A DNA stretch of 36,691 nucleotides from Salpingoeca rosetta (Eukaryota > Opisthokonta > Choanoflagellata > Craspedida > Salpingoecidae), in the NCBI RefSeq assembly GCF_000188695.1, contig NW_004754900.1:2463-39153 (forward strand). Direction: 5' to 3'. The notes beneath the pieces are model-generated. The model was not told where the DNA came from. It was given only the letters and a program-made list of their open reading frames with translations, and ran no database searches. The position numbers and the translations under genes were made by a program. This document shows, piece by piece, positions 1 to 11,398 of this stretch; positions within the stretch are counted from its first letter, which is position 1; every line of letters starts with the position of its first letter.

Positions 1-113
1 GCACCACACCAAAAGCCCTGATCACAAGGCGCGCCCAGTCTCTGCTAGCTGCAAGCGATTCTCTGTCAACGGTTTCACGTACTGTTTAACTCTCTTTTCA
101 AAGTGCTTTTCAT

Positions 114-147
<34 letters not shown>

Positions 148-465
148 GTGCCAGTATTTAGCCTTGGATGCAGTTTACCACCCGGCTTTGGGCTGCATTC
201 CCAAACAACCCGACTCAAGAGAATAAACGGACCACACACCGCACATCAGCGCAAATAATGTAGCACCAACGGGACTCTCACCCTCTCCGGTGTCCTCTTC
301 CAAGGAAACTCGGTGCTGCGCCAAACAACAATGCACAACAAAAGCTGTGCACCATCACAAAGACATGCGACGGCCCGCATCCCATAAAGACTACAACTCG
401 CCACAAGCAAGAAGCTTGTGGAGATTCCAATGCTTGAGCTCTTCCCGCTTCACTCGCCGTTACTG

Positions 466-499
<34 letters not shown>

Positions 500-543
500 G
501 TGATATGCTTAAGTTCAGGGGGTACCCTTGCCTGACCTGAGGT
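1..543 (-). rRNA. 28S (LSU) rRNA, 5' part
   Basis: The minus strand reads as the start of eukaryotic large-subunit rRNA. The conserved 5' block, including CTGAACTTAAGCATATCA, lies at about 503-540. The D1 flank and the core stretch containing the complement of CCTCACGGTACTTGTTCGC follow towards position 1. The gene runs off the left edge, so only about the first 540 nt are present. Together with 5.8S it forms the large ribosomal subunit RNA. The 5' end is set within a few bases by the usual position of the block before ITS2. Confidence 0.95.
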
Positions 544-1428
544 CAACAATAAGAAATGAGTAGAGGGGGGGAAGGGGTTTGAGAGAGTGAGAGAAGCGAA
601 GCGGAGTGGATGGATGCAGTCGTTTGTGCGCATACACTGCAACAAGTGCAGTGCAGTGCACACAAACAAACAGTGCTCCGTCCATCACAATTCCAGCTTT
701 CCTCTCTCTCAAATAGATTCAACTCTTCTTCATCAGTGTTTTTGCTCACATGACCAGTGTCACAAAAGCCACATAAAGATTGCAAGCACACAAGTGCACA
801 TGCCTCTTCACACACGCACACAGCATACACACGCTGCAGAACAACGATGCCAGTTGACACATCGCTCCACAGCTTGTTGTATCCTGCTGCATATGCAGAT
901 ACAGCATGCGCGTGCTTGCCGTGGTCTCGCAACAACGGCACCCACACGGCGACAGTGAGTGATGACAACAGTATGAGAATAGAAGTGTGATGTGTGTGCG
1001 TGAGTGAATCACATCAACAACAACAACACAACGCACAAGGCATCGTATCATCGTGCAATGCAATCCACATGCTCACTCACAAACACCCACTCCTTCTTCT
1101 TCACAGTCACCATCATCACAGTTATCATCGCAATGGAGTCGTAAGCTCTCCTCTTCAGAGTCCAGTCTCACACAATACACACACACAGCAAAAATGTGTG
1201 TGTGCACGCATCGACTAACACCCCATGGCCACCAACAATGCACAGTGTGCAAATGAGATATGAGTGCATGCATGCGTGGGCGCTTCTTCATACTGCTACA
1301 CAACAAACAAACACCACACCAACAAAGGTGTGCTGCTGCTGCTGCGTAGTTGCAGTAATCAAATACACCCACACACACATACTCACATCCTCATAAGCAC
1401 ACAAAAACGCATTGTCAATGAGATTGAG
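544..1428 (-). other. ITS2 spacer
   Basis: Spacer between 5.8S and 28S in the minus-strand precursor, removed during rRNA maturation. It is about 885 nt, long for an ITS2, and is dominated by CA/TG-rich low-complexity sequence. ORFs across it have TH/CV-type composition and I do not regard them as genes. Confidence 0.85.
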
Positions 1429-1614
1429 TGGCGACACTCAGGCAGACATGCCCGCACGCACAGACACGCACACAATGGCGCATGCCCACACACACAGGCG
1501 CAATGTGCGTTCGAAGATTCAATGATTCACGGAATTCTGCAATTCACACTACATTTCGCGTCTTGCCACGTTCTTCATCGATGCACGAGCCAAGAGATCC
1601 ACCGTTGAAAGTTG
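1429..1614 (-). rRNA. 5.8S rRNA
   Basis: The minus strand contains the conserved 5.8S landmarks in order. These are the 5' AACTTTCAACGGTGGATCTC-like start (about 1594-1613), the GCATCGATGAAGAACG block (about 1571-1586), the GAATTGCAGAATTCCGTGAA block (about 1530-1549), CGCACATTGC (about 1500-1510), and the 3' CTGAGTGTCGC end (about 1430-1440). The core span is about 181 nt against the usual 155-160. The excess lies in the 3' helix, between CGCACATTGCGCC and GGGCATGTCTG, and is GT-rich. Ends are placed by family landmarks and may be off by a few bases. Confidence 0.93.
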
Positions 1615-2280
1615 TCTCATGGTTATTAATTTGGTTGTGTTGAATGAGATGTTGAGATTGAAGTGAGAGTGGTTGCAGTGCATGTGTCATGTGTGTGTAT
1701 TCCAACGCACAATGTTTGTTGGCACACACTCACAACACACATCACAACGCTCTCTCTCGCTCTCTTTCTCTCACTCACTCGTTTGTGGTTATCATGTACG
1801 TACGTATGTCCACAGCACAGCACACATGGCTTGGTTGTTGCTGCTACAGCAAGCTGCTTTTGCCCACACTGTCATGTGTGTGCAATCGCAGCCACTGCCA
1901 CAACAACAATCCAAAACACGCTTGCTTGCTGTGTTCATTTCTTCTTCTTCTTTGCACGAGGCAAACAATGTATACACACACACACAAGAACACTGCCATC
2001 GCAATGCAACACACACAGTATGCGTGCTCCACTGCGACACTCACAATGTGCATGCGTGCATGGGCATGCTTTTGCTTTGTTTTTGTCTTCATTCACACAA
2101 TGCTCACTCCCACACACACAAAAGCGTGTGAGAGCGAATTGGTTGGTTGGTTGGCTCAGATGGCTCGGTTGGCTCGGTTGGCTTAGTTGGCTCGGTCCAG
2201 TTCCCTCACCATCCCTCACCAATTTCCCTCACCATGCGTCACCATTCACCAACCACGCTTTTCAACGTTTTCCTTGTTGG

Positions 2281-2281
<1 letters not shown>
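1615..2281 (-). other. ITS1 spacer
   Basis: Spacer between 18S and 5.8S in the minus-strand precursor, about 667 nt. It is CA/TG-rich and has a short minisatellite next to the 18S 3' end. No gene is seen. Confidence 0.85.
2139..2250. repeat. ITS1 minisatellite block
   Basis: Degenerate tandem copies of a roughly 10-bp TTGGCTCGGT unit lie at about 2139-2197. They are followed by four degenerate CCCTCACCA-type copies at about 2200-2250, immediately 5' on the plus strand of the 18S 3' end. Confidence 0.6.
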
Positions 2282-2337
<56 letters not shown>

Positions 2338-2430
2338 AATGATCAAGTTTGACCAGGTTCTCAGCAAAGAAACACATGGGCAGCTGTTGCCAGCGCCCAC
2401 GCGCCAATCCCGAGGCCTCACTAAACCATT

Positions 2431-2476
<46 letters not shown>

Positions 2477-3007
2477 ATCAACGCAATCTGTTGAATTGCG
2501 CTTACTAGGAATTCCTCGTTCAAGATGAATAATTGCAAGCATCTATCCCCAGCACGACGGGTTTTCACAAGAGTCCCCACGCCTTCCAGCGCAGGAATAG
2601 ATGTCTGTCATAGAAAAGCACAAGACTTTCCCCACCACAAACACCCAAAGCATACTCGCTGCCCCCGTCAGTGTAGCGCGCGTGCAGCCCAGAACATCTA
2701 AGGGCATCACAGACCTGTTATCGCCTCAAACTTCCTTCGGCTTACGCTCAATAGCAACGCCGAGTGTCCCTCTGAGTGGTGTATCAAAAGACACGCTTGC
2801 GCGTAATCTCCAACGCCTGCTGACGCAGGCGCACACCAATCAGCAAGTCAAGGTCTCGCCGTTTACCGTAATCAAACAGAGATTTCACAACAAAAGCTGG
2901 ACGGCCATGCACCACCTCCCTTGGAATCAAGAAAGAGCTGTCAATCTGTCAATCCTTCCCATGTCTGGACCTGGTGAGTTTCCCCGTGTTGAGTCAAATT
3001 AAGCCGC

Positions 3008-3054
<47 letters not shown>

Positions 3055-4382
3055 ATCTTGCGATCATACTCCCCCCGGAACCCAAACGCTTTGGTTTCCC
3101 TAAAGGTCCCGATGGCGCCACCATGCTTTGAAACATTTGTGCTGCCCACCGAGCCCTGGCCGGCATCGTTTATGGTTAAGACTACGACGGTATCTAATCG
3201 TCTTCGATCCCCTAACTTTCGTTCTTGATCAATGAAAGCGTCCTTGGCAAATGCTTTCGCAGTCGGCGGTCTTTCGTAAATCCAAGAATTTCACCTCTGA
3301 CAACGAAATACCAGTGCCCCCAACCGTCCCTATTAATCATTACTTCAGACCCGATGTGGTGAGGGAGGAACAAGAAAACCTTGCGGTTTCTCACTCCACA
3401 CCCCCGCACCACACGCCAACAGTACAGGCCCAAAAGTCCTCTTCCGTTGTTCCATGCTAATCTATTCAAGCAAATCAAATGACTGCCTGCTTTGAACACT
3501 CTAATTTTTTCAAAGTAAAGCCCCCAACAGCGCCCCACCACTACGTGACTTGACACACACCCAATCAAGGGCACGCGCCAAAGGCGCCACCAGGGAATAT
3601 TAAAACTGCAGAGTGCAAACAGTGGCAGGCAGAAGAAGGCGCGCGTAAAACACACCCTCTCCACCCACACACCGTGAACCCCGCATGAAATCCAACTACG
3701 AGCTTTTTAACTGCAACAACTTTAGTATACGCTTTTGGAGCTGGAATTACCGCGGCTGCTGGCACCAGACTTGCCCTCCAATTGTTCCTTGATAAGGTCT
3801 TTACATTGTTCTCATTCCAATTGCACAGTGCATAAAAAACACCGTGCATTGGTATTTATTGTCACTACCTCCCTGTGTCAGGATTGGGTAATTTGCGCGC
3901 CTGCTGCCTTCCTTGGAAGTGGTAGCCGTCTCTCAGGCTCCCTCTCCGGAATCGAACCAAATGTTCCCCGTCACCCGTTGTCACCATGGTAAGCCAATAC
4001 CTTACCATCGAAAGTTGATAGGGCAGAAATTCGAATGAGACACCATCACACACAAAAGTGTAACGGTCAGCAAAGTTATTCTGATTCACCAGTCATGTTC
4101 CTGCTGGCTTTATACCTAACAAATGCAGCCCTCGAGAAGAAAAAATGTGCATACACACACCTCTCTCTCGGGCCTTGTCGCACGTATTAGCTCTAGAATT
4201 ACCACGGCTATCCGTCTAGCACAACACCGCTCCGAAAAACGAGTTGCAAACTATCAAATAAACTATAACTGATTTAATGAGCCATTCGCAGTTTCACAGT
4301 ATCAAGAATACTATTCATACTTAGACATGCATGGCTTAATCTTTGAGACAAGCATATGACTACTGGCAGGATCGACCAGTTA
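2282..4382 (-). rRNA. 18S (SSU) rRNA
   Basis: The gene is complete on the minus strand. Its 5' end has the GATCCTGCCAGTAGTCATAT block at about 4350-4375, and its 3' end has GGTGAACCTGCGGAAGGATC at about 2284-2305. In between lie the universal CAGCAGCCGCGGTAATTCC site (about 3743-3763), the GAAACTTAAAGGAATTGACG region (about 3036-3060) and the decoding-region GTACACACCGCCCGTC at about 2447-2462. Length is about 2.1 kb against about 1.8 kb typical. The extra sequence sits in variable regions, notably V4 (about 3500-3690) and the loop at about 4130-4170. Confidence 0.96.
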
Positions 4383-7214
4383 TCTCTCCATAGAAGGGGC
4401 AGTGGCTGTTCGTGGTGTGTATGAGTATGCGTGTATGAAATGTACGTGAATGCGTGTGTAGATGCGTGTGGATGCGTGTAGGTTGTAAGCCCATACACAT
4501 TACACACACACAATACACAACGCATCACAGTCCACACAACACACACCACACACTACGGCTGCCGCCCAGCTATGGCTGTCGAGGATTCAGAAGAGACGAG
4601 AAACACAAGCAAAGGGAAAAGAGAGAGAAACACACAACAATGCAATGAATGTCATGCATCTTCCCTTCTTCCCCCTCAGTGTTCACTCACTCACTCCTCC
4701 TGCACCCCAACAAACAAAGCTTCCACAAGCAACACGCACATCGCTGCACGTGCCACTCGGGTCGTTCTGTTTTTCTTTTTGGTTTTGTTCTTGTGGCTAT
4801 GCACACAACAACAACCCCAGACACACACACACAAAAAGGTGTGGGGATGAAGCAGTGCCATTCAATGCAAATACATACAATGTGTGTGCTGTTCTCAGCG
4901 AGTGCCACTGACAACAACCTGCTCTGTCAACAAAACACACACCACCATTGTTTCGCATGTGCATGCATGTGCATGTGTGTGTGTGCAAACAACGCAACGT
5001 TGCTCACACAACACACAGCACACACCACAGCACACACAAATATAATGGCAGCACGTGCCCATCAGCAGCATGCAGTGCGCATGGCTCTCTTTCCAAACAA
5101 CACACAACACTGTTTCGCATCAAATGTACTTCATCCACGCATGTGTGCGTGCCCAACATCATCATCGTGCTCACAGCACAGTTTGCCTCCACTCATGATC
5201 GAGTGTTGCTCAAGGCACCCTCTCAAGAAGAACAATCCACACCGCTCTCACGGCGAGATTGCCTCCTGCATGCGCAAGCTTGGTGTCATCAAGGACAGTC
5301 GCCACCTGCCAGTTTTACGGCAGACAGCGCCCACCCTCTATCAGAGATCACAGCAGATAAACACACTTCCATGTGCCTTGCCGTCACTCCGCCAGCGGCT
5401 TGCAACTTGCTTCAACATCATAGACTTTTGGCTCAACACCAGCAATCCATGCAAAGCTTTGCTTGCTCTCGCTCGCAATACTTCATCGACCCGCATGTCA
5501 CAGCGGGCTGCGCCTTGCCTCCAAAGGCAACCACAGCCACACCCACAACACACAGCTGACAACGTTTTCTTTTTCACTGTGCCGCATCCACGTGTGCAGC
5601 AAAGCAACTGCCAGCCATTCCCCCACACACAAACACATATTGGCTCATCGCTCTTCTCCCAACGCACAGCTACACACACAAGGAGAATGCAAACCCGTTC
5701 ATGCGCACACACGTCATCTACGCGCCAGGCACACCGCTGTGCCCAGGTCTCAATGCACCATGCGTGCAGGCTTGCTTCCTGCGTCTCGCTGCGTCACATA
5801 TCACACAGCAATGTGAATGTGAGGAGAGAAGAACAATCAAGAGCCAACAAATGCGTATTCGTGTGAGAAGAATGACCAGCGCTTCACGCTGTCACACTCA
5901 GAGGAAGCTGATCAATCAGCTCGCCCTCTTTCCGCAAACACAGTCGTTGCTCGCCACAAACGCATGCCGTGTGTTGCTTTGCTTCTGTGTGGTAGATGAT
6001 GCGATTGCACATGCGAGTGATCACAAGAACACACACAGAGATACGAGCAATCGCTTGCTCGCCTCCCCGCATGTGCCTCATCACACCCACACACAATGCT
6101 CACGCATCACCCACACACAAACAATCACACACTGACACACGCGCCCGTGCTGTTCTCATTGCATGTGCTGTGCATGCGTGTGTGCTCGTGCAAGCTTTGC
6201 TCACAACACACTCAAGTGTCGCTTCGCTTTGCCTGCACTCACACACACACTACACACACACACAAATGAAGAGAGAGGTCGCTCAGAACACAGCAGAGCA
6301 AAGACCCAAGAAGAAAGAGAAGTTGTAGCTGCAAGGGCGCAGACGCGGCTTTTCGTGCCCGCAAGCAATCCTGCTCAGCGACATTCGCCTTGCTCTCATG
6401 CTTGCGCCTCTACTCAGCGGCTCTTTGCCCTTGCCTTCTCTTTTTCTTTTTTGTCTTGCTCATTTGCATCCTTCCCCTCATGTATGCCAATCCATCGAGC
6501 GGCAGCTGTTTGAATCGCTGCTTCGCCCTCGTGCACTTTGCCTTCAGGCACCGCAATCTAGATTCAGCCAATCTGCTAGATCTAGATTTGTGACTGGATC
6601 TAGCGAGTGCGCACAGCTTCACTGCATCAAGATTCTTCACATTGCTCACACCCAAAAATCCCCTGGTCCGTGACCAACCAATGCTTGCATGCATGCAATT
6701 TGCTTCGCTTGCGTACGCTGCATGCTGCACAGCTGCACTGGTGCATCGCGACGCAGTGTTCAGACACTACTCATCACAGTGTTCAGCTTTTTTTCATCAC
6801 ATGATCGCACTTTTTCTGCACCACTTTTTGACTCCACCGCGCCAGTCTCCCTACTCCGGTGATCAAATGAGCAAGCGAGCAAACGTCACTGCACCATGCT
6901 GTGAGCTGCTGCAACAGAGTCAAGACCACGTGGCTGGCTTGCAGGCACACGTGCACGCGAGCACACTGCACTGTGCACACTTCTACTTGCCTGCAGGCAC
7001 GCTGCGCTGAAGCAAGAAGGAGCAAAGCAGAGGAACTGTGGAGTAGAGCAGCGAGGATGGATTCGTTTCCATGTGATTGCACAAGAGACAAGCAAGCATG
7101 CAGAGAACGACGAGGAACAGCGCAAGGGACACGTGTGCACGTGTGTATGCATGCGTTTGTGTGTAGATGTTGCCTGCAGGCACGGGAACGTGTTTCTAAT
7201 TAAAGTGGATTGAA
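4383..7214 (-). other. 5' external transcribed spacer / intergenic spacer, proximal part
   Basis: This lies upstream of 18S in the rRNA transcription direction, so it should include the 5' ETS and probably the Pol I start. It is mostly CA-rich and low-complexity. Less repetitive stretches occur at about 5190-5480 and 6330-6620. A palindrome cluster lies at 6555-6603. The exact Pol I start cannot be placed from sequence alone. No convincing protein gene was seen. Confidence 0.6.
6555..6603. promoter_or_regulatory. Cluster of CTAG-centred palindromes in rDNA spacer
   Basis: AATCTAGATT (6555-6564) and CTAGATCTAG (6576-6585) are perfect palindromes, and GATCTAG follows at 6597-6603. Three such elements within 50 bp of otherwise CA-rich spacer suggest a protein-binding or Pol I control site. 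No function is assigned. Confidence 0.3.
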
Positions 7215-7990
7215 TGAGTAGTAATCCTCTGCTCACTGCAGACACACTTGCATGCGATTGTGCAGTGCTGCTGCGTTGCTTGCAAGCATTGGTAGCTTCT
7301 CCTACTTGCATTGGATTCACTCCACTACACCCCCCTACTCACTGCAAACACACTTGCATGCGATTGTGCAGTACTGCTATGTTTGTTCTAACTACTCACT
7401 GCTGTGTTACTCGCAAGCACTCACAACGTCTCCTGCTTGCATTGTATTCACTCCACTACGATCCGTTTACTCACTGTTGTGTTACTTGCAGGCACTCACA
7501 ACTTCTCCTACTTGCATTGGATCCACTCCACAACAATCCTCTGCTCACTGCACACACACTTGCACGCGATTGCACAGTGCTGCTGCGTTGCTCGCAAGCA
7601 TTGGTAGTTTCTCCTACATGCATTGGATTCACTCCACAACGATCCTCTGCTCACTGCAGACACACTTGCATGTGATTGTGCAGTGCTGTTGTGTTACTCG
7701 CAAGCATTGGTAGCTTCTCCTACTTGCATTGGATTCACTCCACTACATCCGTCTACTTACTCGCAGGCACTCACAACTTCTTCTACTTGCATTGGATTCA
7801 CTCCACGACATCCGTCTACTCCCTGCTGTGTTACTCGCAAGCACTCACAACTTCTCCTGCTTGCATTGAATCCACTCCACCACATCCGTCTGCAAGCGCT
7901 CACAACTTCTTCTACTTGCATTAGATTCACTCCACACATCCATTGCTCGCTACAGACACTCCTGTGTAAGCTTGCTTGCTCCGTGCGTGT
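7215..7990. repeat. Tandem repeat array in rDNA intergenic spacer
   Basis: Two interleaved modules recur. Module A begins CTCACTGCAGACACACTTGC and is seen near 7232, 7337, 7543 and 7650. Module B, about 55-65 bp, contains CACAACTTCTCCTACTTGC followed by ATTGGATTCACTCCAC and recurs across roughly 7420-7940 with point differences. Subrepeats of this kind are typical of rDNA spacers, where they can hold spacer promoters, enhancers or replication fork barriers. The long plus-strand ORFs here are the repeat translated, not genes. Confidence 0.8.
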
Positions 7991-9438
7991 TGCTTGCAAG
8001 CACCCACAACTTTCCTTGCTTCCACCCTGTTCACTTCACAACACGCCTCCACTCACTCGTCACTGTGTCACAGCATCACCCACCATGCCTGCACGTACCT
8101 GCAATCGGCCCTTTATCAATCCTCACCATCACTCACACATTGCTCTGTCGCCCCCTCACCACTTCACTCCACTCCACTTCGCTCAGCAGCAACGCCTCCC
8201 GTCTTGGATTCACGCTCCAACATCACCTGCGCTTCCTCTCTCGCCTCCAGCAGCGATATGATCAGGTGCGTAAGAAGCTCACTGCAATCGTCTTCTCCTC
8301 TTCCCACTTCACCTTCTCTCTACATGCATGTGTGCTACTGCTTGCAATGTTTGTGCTTCTGCTTCCTTTGCTCCACCGCCACAAACACAACACACACACA
8401 TCCATGCATGCGCCGCTTTGTTCATTTGTCTCACCCTTCACTCACTTGCTTCCTTCTCTCTTCCCTTTGCCTTTCCACATTCCATGTGTTGCATTGTTGC
8501 TCTGCACTTGTTGCCACATGTATGCTTCATTCACCCTTGTCTCTTCCTCTCTTCCATCCACTCACCGCCACACAGCACCCCTCCACACAACATCACACAT
8601 CCTTCACTTCACACGTCACAACACAGCACCACACAACACAACCCACTGTGTGCATTCGTGCTTCCCTTCGTCACTTTCTGTCACCAACGTGTCACCACAA
8701 GCCTTGTTTGTCTATTTCACCTGCGTTCCACCACACCCTTCCTGTCTTGTTTCAATTCTTGCCACTGCTGCTGTTGTTTCCATGTGCTTGCATGCCTTCC
8801 CTTGTCTCTGTTCACTACTTTGACCGCCACTCCTCCCCTCCCCTCTCCTTACCCTCTTCTGCCTCGTTCATGTTTCATGCTGCATGTGTTACAACACATG
8901 GTAAACCCACCAAGCCCACACTGCCACCTTCTTCACCATCAGCCCTGTTCACATCCACCACCACCAGTCGCTGCAATCATCACTCACTCGCTTCATCCTT
9001 TCCCCCACACCCACGTTCACTGCTGCTGCTGCTGTCCTCACCTGCGTGCAACACCCACTCCACAGCCACACGCCCAGCTCAACACCAACCCAAGTCACAT
9101 CACATCACACACACACATTGTGTTGACTGCACTGCAACCATCCACAACCATCCTCCAGCACCATCACACGATACACACAGCTGCACATGCGTGTTGCATT
9201 GTATGTTTCCACTACACTTCAGCAACACGACAGCAAGCAAATACACACAGACACACAGACACACGTGGCAAGAACAGGCGAGAAAGCATCCCCATATCAA
9301 CTGCAAGCAACACACACACACAACAAGCGACAGCTCCATGCTACGCCACACCGCTTCACTCCCCTATCAGCCGCCATCATACCTTCAACCAACAACAACA
9401 GCAGCAACAGCAGCAGTGTGCATGCTGTGGCAAGAGAG

Positions 9439-9441
<3 letters not shown>

Positions 9442-9483
<42 letters not shown>
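9442..9483. repeat. (GA)n microsatellite
   Basis: Perfect GA dinucleotide run of about 42 bp in spacer DNA, followed by a purine-rich tail. Confidence 0.9.
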
Positions 9484-9486
<3 letters not shown>

Positions 9487-11076
9487 GAAAGGGAGGGAGG
9501 AAGGCAGAGGGATACAAGGAGAGAGACGTGCACGCTGTCAACAACAACACACACAACAACACAACACAATCAACATCACCCGCTCACGCTCCCCTCCTTC
9601 TCCAACGAGGTGCGTGATCTATGGGTGCCCCACGTCTTGCTTGCTTGTCCTGTGTCCATACTTGCTCGTGTGTCCTTGCTTGGTTGTGCGTGCCATGCCA
9701 TGGGTTCCAACAAACAGCCTGCACTTCCCCTGCACAAGCGTCCATGTGTGTGTGTGTGTGAGTGTGTGTGCGTGAGTGTGTGTGCGTGTGGGGATGACAA
9801 AGAGGGAAGAGGGAAGGGAGCAGAAGAAGAAGAAGAAAAGGAGAGATGGGAGGTGCGTGAGCACAGACGATGGTGATGGGTGCACACGACGTGGTTGTGG
9901 TGAACACACACACACACACACAGAGAAGCAGCAACGCACAACAAACACAACAGACACAAACAGGGGAAACAAGAGCAGCAGTGCTGCAACACACACACAC
10001 ACGCACACACACGCACCAAGGGAAAGGACATCAGCCATCCAATACCCCTTGCATCCACTGGTCCATCCATGCACCAGCGGTGGTGGTGGCAGGAGAGGGA
10101 GAGGTAGAAAGGGAGAGGAGGAAGGGTGTGCCCTGCCCTGCTTGCCTGCCTGGCTTGGCTGCCTGTGTGGGCATGTGTGTCTGCACACTCACCCACTGTG
10201 TGTGTCTGCGTGTGTGTGTCAACATCCATACACAGGTGTGTGAGACAGAGGGAAGCAAGCAGCCACCACACACACACACACAGTGTGAATCACAAGCAGG
10301 CACAGCATGAACAACATGCACACAGTCACAGTCACAGTCACAAACAGACACAAGTGCAACGCACCGCGAGGTGGGCATCAGACTGCCTGTCAGCATGTGC
10401 GTGTGCGTGTGTGTTCACACACATGTTTGTGGGTCGATGCAACCCATTATCCCTCTCTGTGCATGCGTGAGCCAAATGCATCCACAGCAGCAGGACTTCC
10501 GACGCAGAGCATGCACACACAAAAGGAGCGTGCACACCTATTCCTGTTCGCCTGCTATTAACAACAAATGACAGTGCACTGGAGTGCGTGTGAGATCACA
10601 ACACCCACCACAGCCACTTCCAACCTCTCCCTCCTTCGCAAATACACACAAACACCCACACAGCAGTCAATCCAATTGACAGAACTCACCCAAACTCACA
10701 GTGCCAGCGTGTCATGGGCCTGTGCAGCTCATATGTCAGCCTCACCGACCGTGGGCAACGCTTTGTGTGCCTTTGGCCCTGCACACATCCATGGTGTGCG
10801 CGCTGCTGTGCGTGTTTTCTGCTTGCACCTGTTCACCATCACACCATCACCCACCACACCCCACACAGTCCATGGAACCAAACGAGACCACCCACAACAG
10901 AACCGCCAGTGAGTGCCCGTCACAACGCGCACCCTCTCCCTCCTCTCCACCAACCCTGCGCCAGCCATGCACACAAACAACGCAACCCGCCACCTCCCAC
11001 TCAAACACACAAACGCACCTTGATTCACGTTTCGCCTGCTGCTTGTTTGTGTTGTTGGTCTTGTTGATTCGTGTTT

Positions 11077-11111
11077 GGGCGATTTGTGGAAGATGCCACA
11101 AATAATCGCCC
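11077..11111. other. Inverted repeat / hairpin
   Basis: GGGCGATTTGTGG and CCACAAATAATCGCCC face each other across a 6-nt loop. The stem is about 13 bp with a 3-nt bulge on one arm. It stands in an unusual non-CA island at about 11030-11220. It could be a DNA cruciform, a Pol I terminator-like element or a structured RNA. Function unknown. Confidence 0.45.
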
Positions 11112-11357
11112 ACTGCTGCGTTTGTGCGGCAACTGCTTTTGCTTTTGCTTGTTGAAGGGCGGACTTGCTTTGCTTGGTTGCTTTGCTTGGTTGGTTGGTT
11201 GGTTGGTTTCAATGAGACAAGAAGCAGAAGGAGAAGAAGAAGAAGGGGAACAACACTGTGTGTGTGAATGCAACGCAGGTTCACATGCCTTGCAGCCTGA
11301 GAAGGGAAGGGAGAAGGGGAGAAGAAAGGGGGGATGGAAAAGAAGAAGAAACACACA

Positions 11358-11358
<1 letters not shown>

Positions 11359-11394
<36 letters not shown>
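11359..11394. repeat. (CA)n microsatellite
   Basis: Perfect CA dinucleotide run in spacer DNA. Confidence 0.9.

Positions 11395-11398
<4 letters not shown>

Noticed and set aside
2601..3002. ORFs inside the 18S gene
   Set aside because: They are translations of conserved 18S rRNA sequence.
4649..5866. 405-codon plus-strand ORF
   Set aside because: Lies just upstream of 18S in rDNA spacer. The TH/CV-rich product is typical of translated CA repeats.
7215..7990. CRISPR-like array
   Set aside because: Repeats are imperfect with repeated, not unique, spacers. The setting is eukaryotic rDNA spacer.
8328..9617. 429-codon plus-strand ORF overlapping the previous one
   Set aside because: Same low-complexity spacer in another frame, ending in (RE)n from the GA repeat.
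7976..9775. 599-codon plus-strand ORF
   Set aside because: Composition is the Ser/Thr/His/Pro pattern of CA- and pyrimidine-rich spacer. It overlaps the tandem array and (GA)n, has no domain-like segment, and long ORFs exist in several frames there.
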